Virus record (IMG/VR): IMGVR_UViG_3300046008_000055
Span: 1 to 20,381 of that record
Direction: 5' to 3' (one strand)
Source of the DNA: a virus
Length of the DNA: 20,381 nt
Shown: one piece after another, positions 15,524 to 19,968 of the stretch
Position numbering within the stretch: position 1 is the first letter of the stretch
Layout of the letters: each line of letters begins with the position of its first letter
Program-made: the position numbers and the translations under genes
Notes under the pieces: generated by a model
The model's database searches: none
Seen by the model: only the letters and a program-made list of their open reading frames with translations
What the model was told of the DNA's origin: nothing

Positions 15524-15604
15524 CTACCAATGATGTATTGCGTTAATAACGAGTGTAAGGTTAGCAATTACAGCTAACAGTATTATTGCCCAATGGTCGT
15601 TCAT
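15524..15604 (-). CDS. 26-residue single-transmembrane micro-ORF
   Basis: ATG 15604 opens a 26-codon frame ending in TAG 15526-15524. The peptide has a short polar start (MNDHW), a hydrophobic core (AIILLAVIANLTLVINAI) long enough to cross a membrane once, and ends in His-His-Trp. It exactly fills the gap between the Cys-rich protein and the 134-aa protein and stops three bases before the latter's ATG, as expected for coupling. The Shine-Dalgarno is weak. Small single-TM phage peptides can act as lysis or membrane effectors, but no function can be assigned. Confidence 0.5.
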   Translation of the reverse strand: MNDHWAIILLAVIANLTLVINAIHHW

Positions 15605-15619
15605 AATCTAATCGCATAA

Positions 15620-15994
15620 TTAATCTTCGGTTTCAAAGTCTTTACGTTCCCATACGGAGCATAGACGGGAGTTATGGCAAATAAGATCTAACTTATGACA
15701 CCAACCACGTTGAGCTTGACCATCATACAGGTCGTACTTGTTAAGTGGGATGGCTTCCATAGCCTCAAACATTTCGGGAGTGTTGTCGTAGTATTCGCAG
15801 TTACCGCATCGTTGACGTTTGGCTTCTGCTGGTGTGATTCGGAACATCTTAGCCATCTTTGCCCAGTACTCGGTATTAGGCAAACTTGGGTTCATTGCTC
15901 CTAGAGAATAGTTATCAATGGCATTCTTGGTGTTGTCAGCAATCTCTTTGGCTGTGCCAATAGTAGTTTTTGTGTCTAACAAACCTCTTGCCAT
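15620..15994 (-). CDS. Cys-rich conserved phage protein, possible metal/Fe-S binder
   Basis: In this 124-residue protein the C-terminal half has five cysteines: Cys63-x2-Cys66, Cys99, Cys106 and Cys112, plus His100. The contexts are RCGNCEYYD, GWCHK, LICHN and LCSVWE. The pattern of a CxxC followed by GWC...C...CxxW suggests a zinc knuckle or a HiPIP-like iron-sulphur fold. The N-terminal half is helical (ARGLLDTKTTIGTAKEIADN). It is the first gene of the virion operon, with AAGGG upstream of ATG 15994 and a long leader. Its role is unknown; a small virion or regulatory metal-binding protein is possible. Confidence 0.75.
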   Translation of the reverse strand: MARGLLDTKTTIGTAKEIADNTKNAIDNYSLGAMNPSLPNTEYWAKMAKMFRITPAEAKRQRCGNCEYYDNTPEMFEAMEAIPLNKYDLYDGQAQRGWCHKLDLICHNSRLCSVWERKDFETED

Positions 15995-16080
15995 AGTTAT
16001 TCCCTTAAAAAGTAGGAGGTTCTCGCAACTAGACTACCTCGGAGTCTACCCTATCACGTCTGAGGGGCAATGGTTACTTT

Positions 16081-16101
16081 CTAGCGATGTACAGTCGCTG
16101 G
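16081..16101. other. Hairpin in the virion-operon leader
   Basis: AGCGA (16083-16087) and TCGCT (16095-16099) pair around the loop TGTACAG, and the stem can extend by a G-U and a C-G pair. It lies inside the predicted leader of the virion operon. On the plus strand it is followed by AATAAAAG, not a run of T. Confidence 0.45.
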
Positions 16102-16146
16102 AATAAAAGAGTAATGCAAAATCGCACTACTATAAATCGTTACGTG

Positions 16147-16175
16147 ACTTTACCATACTAATCAATCGTGGTCAA
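16147..16175 (-). promoter_or_regulatory. Candidate sigma-70 promoter of the virion operon
   Basis: On the minus strand, TTGACC (-35, 16170-16175) and TAAAGT (-10, 16147-16152) are separated by exactly 17 bases. The bases TGG just before the -10 give an extended -10 element. Transcription would begin near 16140 and run about 145 nt before the first start codon at 15994. It is the best promoter match I find in the intergenic region and is well placed to drive the packaging and virion genes. Confidence 0.5.
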
Positions 16176-16276
16176 TATATCACTTTTAATGGTTTTAACT
16201 ATGGTAACGTGTCTAAAAAAGAGCATAATTCGTACATATACACAATGACGTGTACATAAAACAAAGGAATCTAATC

Positions 16277-16348
16277 ATGTGGACATCTCCAGCAGTAAGT
16301 GAAATGCGCTATGGCTTTGAAGTAACCGCTTATATAATGACACGATAG
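16277..16348 (+). CDS. pqqA: PqqA-like precursor peptide of pyrroloquinoline quinone
   Basis: This plus-strand gene of 23 codons plus TAG is preceded by AAAGGA with an 8-base spacer. The peptide starts MWTSPA and ends YGFEVTAYIMTR. Length and residues match PqqA: Trp2, Pro5, Ala6, acidic residue 9, Arg11, Gly13, Glu15, Val16, Thr17, Tyr19 and C-terminal Arg23. In PqqA the Glu and Tyr spaced as here (E-x3-Y) are cross-linked by the radical-SAM enzyme PqqE with chaperone PqqD, then excised and oxidised to PQQ, the cofactor of methanol and glucose dehydrogenases. No pqqB, C, D or E is visible, so host enzymes would have to process it. It stands alone, opposite to all neighbours, in its own intergenic slot, like a cargo or auxiliary metabolic gene. 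Known: family residues. Inferred: that it raises host PQQ supply during infection. Confidence 0.85.
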   Translation: MWTSPAVSEMRYGFEVTAYIMTR

Positions 16349-16366
16349 TATATACGTTGTATATAC
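16348..16366. terminator. Bidirectional hairpin between convergent genes
   Basis: Two copies of the palindromic 8-mer GTATATAC (16348-16355 and 16359-16366) separated by GTT form a perfect 8-bp stem with a 3-nt loop. The first base is the last base of the pqqA-like stop codon, and the DUF3310 gene ends at 16371 on the other strand. The position suits a shared terminator, though the stem is AT-rich and lacks a T-run. A dimeric-protein operator is the alternative. Confidence 0.45.
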
Positions 16367-16370
16367 CCAG

Positions 16371-16619
16371 TTATGGAGTTACATTTTTCATAATGTCTTC
16401 ATGGCTGGGTTCTTGAGAGTACTCAAACTCTATTAGCATCTCAATAAAATGCATTGCCTTCTTTAAGTCTTCAAGACCGTTCTTATTCCTATGCCGACAA
16501 AGGTACTTGATTGCAGTAGCTTCTAGGTACGGAATGTTATTGTAATAGCAAAACTCTGCTGGCTGTATTGCAAAGCCCTTGTAGTGATTGCCACCGTGTT
16601 GGATGTCTAGTACGCTCAT
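16371..16619 (-). CDS. DUF3310 family protein
   Basis: The 82-residue protein shows the DUF3310 signature: HGGNHYKGFAIQPAEFCYYN near the N-terminus, followed by YLEATAIKYLCRHRNKNGLE, then DLKKAMHFIEMLIE. The family is common in phages as small proteins of the early region or as a domain on nucleotide-metabolism proteins; its biochemical role is not established. It is the last gene of the early/replication operon and starts in a TAATG overlap with the winged-helix gene. It converges with the pqqA-like gene across a 22-base gap. Confidence 0.88.
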   Translation of the reverse strand: MSVLDIQHGGNHYKGFAIQPAEFCYYNNIPYLEATAIKYLCRHRNKNGLEDLKKAMHFIEMLIEFEYSQEPSHEDIMKNVTP

Positions 16620-17221
16620 TACCAGTCACTCGCTGACATTGTTGATCCGCTTACGTGGTTCTTAGGTGATTTCATATTAGCCCTGTCTATTGCACGTTGA
16701 TTCATATATAAGCTACTTAATTTCCTATCATCAAAATTAATTACCCTAGCACCTTCAATTGTTGGTGTATTTTCGCTAACTTTAGTTTTATATTTTTTAG
16801 GTGATACATACTCTAGCGCATCATCGTAATTCATTAGTTTGGTAGTGACAAAGCTGTAGTATTTACGTGTGCCGGTGTCGCTAACAACAATACTTTTCAT
16901 AAAGCCTCTAGCCATTAAACTCTTAATCGTGTTGGATGCAGTATTCTTATCGGCATCTAATTGTTGCTTCATGTCTGTTAAAGTCTTAGGCAGTACGCAA
17001 AATTCTAGGTAGACGTTATATCTAGCAACCATCTCTTTTGCCAATTTGTCTAGCTTTGCTTCTTGTTTTGCATAGGATTCTGCTATTCTTTTTTCTCTAA
17101 ATGCTTGTTCTGCTTCCTTGGCTTCTTCTTGGGTCTGATAATTTCCTATGTGGATAATTTGACAGTCTGAATCCCTAGCTGTTACTACCCATGCATCTAC
17201 CTTCTTACGAAAGACAATCAT
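16619..17221 (-). CDS. Phage DNA-binding protein: AP2-like N-terminus plus winged helix
   Basis: In this 200-residue protein, residues 1-45 (VDAWVVTARD, then IIHIGNYQTQEEAKEAEQAF) look like the three-strand-plus-helix AP2/integrase-type DNA-binding fold. A basic helix follows. Residues about 70-130 (LPKTLTDMKQQLDADKNTAS, then NTIKSLMARGFMKSIVVSDT, then RKYYSF) have the order of a winged helix-turn-helix with a wing hairpin. The C-terminus ends in SGSTMSASDW, a short tail seen on other phage proteins. It is probably a regulator or accessory of replication or late transcription. It starts in an ATGA overlap with the YbcO-like gene. The domain calls are from sequence appearance only. Confidence 0.7.
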   Translation of the reverse strand: MIVFRKKVDAWVVTARDSDCQIIHIGNYQTQEEAKEAEQAFREKRIAESYAKQEAKLDKLAKEMVARYNVYLEFCVLPKTLTDMKQQLDADKNTASNTIKSLMARGFMKSIVVSDTGTRKYYSFVTTKLMNYDDALEYVSPKKYKTKVSENTPTIEGARVINFDDRKLSSLYMNQRAIDRANMKSPKNHVSGSTMSASDW

Positions 17222-17508
17222 ATTAAACCTTTCTCAATTAATCTTAGTTGCGTTTCAATAACACCCTCTAGGTGCGATAACTTTAATTCATCTCTAGTAT
17301 GGTTAGTTCTTACCCTACCATCTATCGCATCATGGCATCCAGAGCAACAATACGCACCATGTAGGTCGTTAACCTTTTTTGCAGTACCATGCCCATACCT
17401 TATACCGCTTAAATGTGCCAAAACGGTTGTTTCTGGATTGCCATTGCAGTAGCCAATAATTCTGACCGTGCAGTTCTCGCCTTTAGCTGATTGTGTGATT
17501 TTAGACAT
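17218..17508 (-). CDS. YbcO/DUF1364-like nuclease
   Basis: ATG 17508 is preferred to the in-frame TTG at 17526 because AGGA lies six bases before it. The product is 96 residues, the usual length of the family. Motifs: MSKITQSAKGENCTVRIIGY, then CNGNPETTVLAHLSG, then HGAYCCSGCHDAIDGR. Cys13, Cys21, His32, Cys54/55, Cys58 and His59 fit the Zn/HNH-like core of the DUF1364 (E. coli YbcO) nucleases. These are encoded in the nin-like regions of lambdoid phages, often with NinB, as here. It would act on branched or single-stranded DNA during recombination. It overlaps the methyltransferase end by 8 bases. Confidence 0.85.
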   Translation of the reverse strand: MSKITQSAKGENCTVRIIGYCNGNPETTVLAHLSGIRYGHGTAKKVNDLHGAYCCSGCHDAIDGRVRTNHTRDELKLSHLEGVIETQLRLIEKGLI

Positions 17509-18613
17509 TGTTAATCCTATTACCAATCCATTTCATTACAGGCACAGCCATTGAGTTTCCCAATGCTTTGTATCGTGTGCTATCGCTTGATGTAGGTGTG
17601 TTAGTGTAGTTATCCGGGAATCCTTGTAATCGTTCACATTCCATAGGAGTTAGTCTACGAACACGCATACTTTGCATAACTGATGGACCGGAAGAAACAC
17701 CTCCACCTGTTGTTGTTATTGTAGTTGAAACTTCTCCTTGAACAGTTCCATTATACATATCACACGCTACAGCAATTTGCTGATCCTGTGTTGTGCTTAA
17801 AGTAAAGGCTGTGTTATCACTACCCAAATAACCTTTACCTCCACCAGAACATCCACCACGAACTTTAAAAGCATGGGCTATTGCCATCTTAGTATAATCA
17901 TAACTATCAATACCTTTGTAATCTCTAGCTAGTAATGTCCCGGCTGTATTGTATGGTGCAATTACAGCGTTTCCTTCACTTCTTGCTGGATTGTAGCTGC
18001 TGTGGCTTGCAGGGCTTTTTGTAAGGCAATTGGCAATTTCTTGCCCCTTACTTCTGCTCGGCGTAATATCCCCACACAGGCTTTCGGACTCAAAAAGTAC
18101 TTTGGCAGCACTTCGCCAATCTCCAAGACATCCGACAACGAACACACGTCTGCGTCTTTGTGGCACTCCGAAATGTTGAGCGTCAAGAACCCTGTAGGCG
18201 ACCCCATACCCGCATTCAGCCATCCCTTGAAGTAAGGCTGCGAAGTCATGTCCTCCGTTACTAGAGAGTACTCCTGGTACGTTCTCCCATAAAAGCCATT
18301 TGGGTTTAAAGTGGTCAGCCATTGCGAGGTAGGTAAGCATGAGGTTTCCACGAGGGTCTGCCAAACCTTTTCTGAGTCCGGCAACGGAAAATGATTGGCA
18401 AGGTGTTCCTCCGACCAAAAGGTTGACTGGTTCATTTATATTCCACTCCTTAAATTTTGTCATGTCACCATAATTAGTAACATTTGGATAATGATGTTCT
18501 AGCAATTGACTTGGAAACTTCTCAATCTCTGAAAATCCAACTGGATTCCATCCCATGTCATGCCAGGCTACTGTTGCTGCTTCTATTCCACTACATACGC
18601 TTAAATAGTTCAT
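17501..18613 (-). CDS. DNA (cytosine-5) methyltransferase
   Basis: The 370-residue protein carries all hallmark C5-MTase motifs. Motif I: LSVCSGIEAATVAW (residues 4-17, SAM binding). Motif IV: GGTPCQSFSVAG with catalytic Cys72. Motif VI: ENVPG with Glu110. Motif VIII: QRRRRVF (152-158). Motifs IX and X: RRLTPMECERLQGFPDNYT (319-337) and YKALGNSMAVPVM (348-360). Residues about 190-315 form the target recognition domain and are Gly/Thr-rich. It methylates cytosine in a specific site, probably protecting phage DNA from host restriction. No partner endonuclease is visible. It starts in TAATG with ninB, and a 157-codon ORF in another frame is nested in its first half. Confidence 0.95.
   Translation of the reverse strand: MNYLSVCSGIEAATVAWHDMGWNPVGFSEIEKFPSQLLEHHYPNVTNYGDMTKFKEWNINEPVNLLVGGTPCQSFSVAGLRKGLADPRGNLMLTYLAMADHFKPKWLLWENVPGVLSSNGGHDFAALLQGMAECGYGVAYRVLDAQHFGVPQRRRRVFVVGCLGDWRSAAKVLFESESLCGDITPSRSKGQEIANCLTKSPASHSSYNPARSEGNAVIAPYNTAGTLLARDYKGIDSYDYTKMAIAHAFKVRGGCSGGGKGYLGSDNTAFTLSTTQDQQIAVACDMYNGTVQGEVSTTITTTGGGVSSGPSVMQSMRVRRLTPMECERLQGFPDNYTNTPTSSDSTRYKALGNSMAVPVMKWIGNRINNV
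17962..18435 (-). CDS. Candidate overlapping gene nested in the methyltransferase gene
   Basis: This is a 157-codon ORF on the same strand as the methyltransferase but in another frame. It starts at ATG 18435 with AAGGAG ten bases upstream. It is unusually long for a chance frame and its translation has protein-like phrases: GFLTLNISE, then CSLSDVLEIGEV, then KYFLSPKACVGILRRAEVRG with KKLPIALQKAL. I associate the SLSDxLE...YxLSxKACxGILRRAExRGKxLP pattern with hypothetical phage proteins found at cytosine-methyltransferase loci. Those annotations might themselves be shadows of the conserved methyltransferase motif, because the RRRRVF and following codons encode this phrase in the alternative frame. 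So either true dual coding or a conserved artefact. Confidence 0.4.
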   Translation of the reverse strand: MNQSTFWSEEHLANHFPLPDSEKVWQTLVETSCLPTSQWLTTLNPNGFYGRTYQEYSLVTEDMTSQPYFKGWLNAGMGSPTGFLTLNISECHKDADVCSLSDVLEIGEVLPKYFLSPKACVGILRRAEVRGKKLPIALQKALQATAATIQQEVKETL

Positions 18614-18981
18614 TATATGTTCTCATTAAATACAAATCCAATACTACCAGCCCATATTTCAACATGACGTTGGTAATCAGCCATCTCTGCTGTAGATAGC
18701 TTGGTCGTACTCTTAATTACTTCAATTGTTTCGCCATTGACTACAGACTGACTTCGTAGGAACTTCCAGCCCATAAGTTCATGAACCTTATCTGGTGACT
18801 CGCCAATATACTCGCCAAGCGCACCATATAGCTTCCATAAGCGTGAGTTTTGTTCTAGGTTACGTGTGTGTGACTTGATCGTTACGTTAGCCACATAACC
18901 CTGTGATAAATCTAATGCCTTAATCTTTTCAAACAAGTAAGGCAAGTTACTATTGCTAATATTAAATTGTTTAATTTCCAT
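18613..18981 (-). CDS. ninB: NinB-like recombination protein
   Basis: The 122-residue protein has KSHTRNLEQNSRLWKLYGAL, then VHELMGWKFLRSQ, and a C-terminal STTKLSTAEMADYQRHVEIW segment. All match the NinB (lambda Orf) family: the basic R-x-LEQN-x-RLW motif, the GWK segment and the ST..LS..EM motif. Lambda Orf binds single-stranded DNA and SSB and substitutes for RecFOR in phage recombination. The partner here may be the YbcO-like nuclease encoded two genes later, as in nin regions. Starts at ATG 18981 inside the 3' end of the upstream gene (11-base overlap), indicating coupling. Confidence 0.9.
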   Translation of the reverse strand: MEIKQFNISNSNLPYLFEKIKALDLSQGYVANVTIKSHTRNLEQNSRLWKLYGALGEYIGESPDKVHELMGWKFLRSQSVVNGETIEVIKSTTKLSTAEMADYQRHVEIWAGSIGFVFNENI

Positions 18982-19165
18982 TCTTGAATAAATCCTTTAT
19001 TTTTTGTCTTGACTCCGTAGAAGTCTTAACTTTCACAGTTTCTATTGTTGAGTCTTGCTTTATTTCACCAGTTATTACCCTAGTACCATCTGTTGCACGA
19101 AACTTACCTGTGAACCCAGCAGCCTTCATGCGCCTTATAAATTCATTACATGTAATCTCAGTCAC
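18971..19165 (-). CDS. Small basic protein, unknown (64 aa)
   Basis: The 64-residue frame starts at GTG 19165, overlapping the end of the Cro-like gene by 8 bases. The sequence MTEITCNEFIRRMKAAGFTG (then KFRATDGTRVITGEI) suggests a helix followed by strands. The C-terminus is basic and helical (SRQKIKDLFKNGN). The Shine-Dalgarno is poor (AAGG about ten bases away), so it may depend on coupling; ATG codon 13 is another possible start. I do not recognise the family. Early-operon location between an HTH protein and NinB suggests a small nucleic-acid-related accessory. Confidence 0.55.
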   Translation of the reverse strand: MTEITCNEFIRRMKAAGFTGKFRATDGTRVITGEIKQDSTIETVKVKTSTESRQKIKDLFKNGN

Positions 19166-19325
19166 TAAACACAGCCTTTACTAAAATGTCCATGTAGGCA
19201 GGGATCGTAAACTTGCCGGATTCGTACTTGGCAATGCTATCCCTAGTCTTAAACAACTTAGTGCCAAACTCTTTTTGTGATAAACCCGTTTTACTGCGTA
19301 GTTCTTTTAACTCTGTGTGTGTCAT
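19158..19325 (-). CDS. Cro-like XRE-family HTH protein (55 aa)
   Basis: ATG 19325 opens a 55-codon frame ending in TGA 19160-19158, with AAAGG seven bases upstream. The sequence has a classic XRE helix-turn-helix: TELKELRSKTGLSQKEFGTK, then LFKTRDSIAKYESGK at residues 15-38. LSQxEF, a middle turn, and S-I-x-K-Y-E-S-G are the family hallmarks. The short size matches Cro-type proteins with little beyond the DNA-binding domain. A strong promoter with a symmetric element over its -10 lies directly upstream, which suggests autoregulation. No divergent CI-like gene accompanies it in this window. Confidence 0.82.
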   Translation of the reverse strand: MTHTELKELRSKTGLSQKEFGTKLFKTRDSIAKYESGKFTIPAYMDILVKAVFSD

Positions 19326-19347
19326 TAATAAACCTTTCTGTCGTTGA

Positions 19348-19364
19348 TGATTTATTATATATCA
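19348..19364. promoter_or_regulatory. Candidate operator for the Cro-like protein
   Basis: The half-sites TGAT (19348-19351) and ATCA (19361-19364) are exact inverted repeats separated by nine bases and overlap the -10 box of the promoter. Dimeric HTH proteins bind such sites. Symmetry is short, so this is tentative. Confidence 0.35.
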
Positions 19365-19383
19365 CGCTGTATAAAATATGCAA
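19354..19383 (-). promoter_or_regulatory. Strong sigma-70-type promoter for the early operon
   Basis: On the minus strand, TTGCAT (-35, 19378-19383) is followed after 18 bases by a perfect TATAAT (-10, 19354-19359). Transcription would start near 19347, some 22 bases before the Cro-like ATG 19325. The -35 overlaps the end of the 53-aa ORF, so this is an internal promoter that would drive the Cro-like to DUF3310 genes independently of upstream transcription. Confidence 0.65.
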
Positions 19384-19545
19384 CTAATCTTTAGCATTTC
19401 GTTTAGCTTTCTCTAAAGTATCGTAATAACCAAGATTTTTGTTCATCTTGCTAAGACCATACTTAACTCCGATAGGTGAAAAGTATTTGGCTATAGTCCA
19501 CGATCCAGAACTAATATGGTATTTGTCTTGTTCAAGCCACTTCAT
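19384..19545 (-). CDS. Small basic protein, unknown (53 aa)
   Basis: ATG 19545 opens a 53-codon frame ending in TAG 19386-19384, with AGGTG six bases upstream. It overlaps the end of the P-like gene by 14 bases, indicating co-translation. The peptide MKWLEQDKYHISSGSWTIAK (then YFSPIGVKYGLSKMNKNLGY) is basic and probably alternates strands and turns, ending in a helix (TLEKAKRNAKD). Phage early regions contain many such small proteins that modulate host processes; no family is recognised. Confidence 0.62.
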   Translation of the reverse strand: MKWLEQDKYHISSGSWTIAKYFSPIGVKYGLSKMNKNLGYYDTLEKAKRNAKD

Positions 19546-19960
19546 AGTTTTCACCTAGCAATTTACGAGCAGCCTCTACTGACATTTCCGGAAAGTTTTG
19601 CGGAGTCTTTAATATGCGTTTAGCCCAGGCATGAAAGTCAGTCTTAGGCTTTAGCTTTTCTGCAATAAACTTATTTAGTTTATCAACATTAGCTTTGTTC
19701 TCTGCGTAGCTAACTGGAGCTGGTAACGCATGATATTCAGACTCTCTAGGCTTACACATCTGAACTATGTCGGCAGGTTGTGGTAGCTTGTTTGGTGTGT
19801 CTGTCCACTTATCAAATGCACGACCTACTGCGCTAAAATCATATCGTTCTAGCTTATGCCACCAGATCCTCAGCATCTCTTTCTCTGGTAGTGGCTTTCC
19901 GTAAATAGTAAAGACTGCGTTTACCATGTCTTTAAATGCTTTTTTGTCAGTTTCAATCAT
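19532..19960 (-). CDS. Putative helicase loader / replication accessory (lambda P-like position)
   Basis: The 142-residue protein starts at ATG 19960 with AGGAG five bases upstream. The N-terminal domain (KKAFKDMVNAVFTIYGKPLP, then LRIWWHKLERYDFSAVGRAF and KLPQPADIVQMCKP) matches a helical domain found in phage replication proteins near the helicase-loading step: a Trp-Trp motif, Tyr-Asp-x3-Val, and a closing PxPADI. The C-terminal part (FHAWAKRILKTPQNFPEMSV) is helical. It directly follows the O-like gene, mirroring the O-P order of lambda. It likely helps load the host or phage helicase at the origin. The assignment is by motif style and position. Confidence 0.65.
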   Translation of the reverse strand: MIETDKKAFKDMVNAVFTIYGKPLPEKEMLRIWWHKLERYDFSAVGRAFDKWTDTPNKLPQPADIVQMCKPRESEYHALPAPVSYAENKANVDKLNKFIAEKLKPKTDFHAWAKRILKTPQNFPEMSVEAARKLLGENYEVA

Positions 19961-19968
19961 GATAACTC

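Larger units (their letters stand above)
15995..16276. other. Non-coding divergent control region
   Basis: I see no credible gene in these 282 bases. The stretch separates the minus-strand virion operon from the plus-strand pqqA-like gene. It holds the candidate virion-operon promoter (16147-16175), a leader of about 145 nt with several short inverted repeats (including 16031-16035/16043-16047 and 16081-16101), and two GTACATA direct repeats (16232-16238, 16252-16258) close upstream of the pqqA-like gene. I found no clear sigma-70 promoter for the plus strand. Confidence 0.6.

Noticed and set aside
16012-16070. tRNA- or riboswitch-like look of the leader (GGTTCTCGCAAC segment)
   Set aside because: No complete cloverleaf with acceptor stem and CCA could be drawn, and it did not match a riboswitch consensus that I know; kept only as a possible structured leader.
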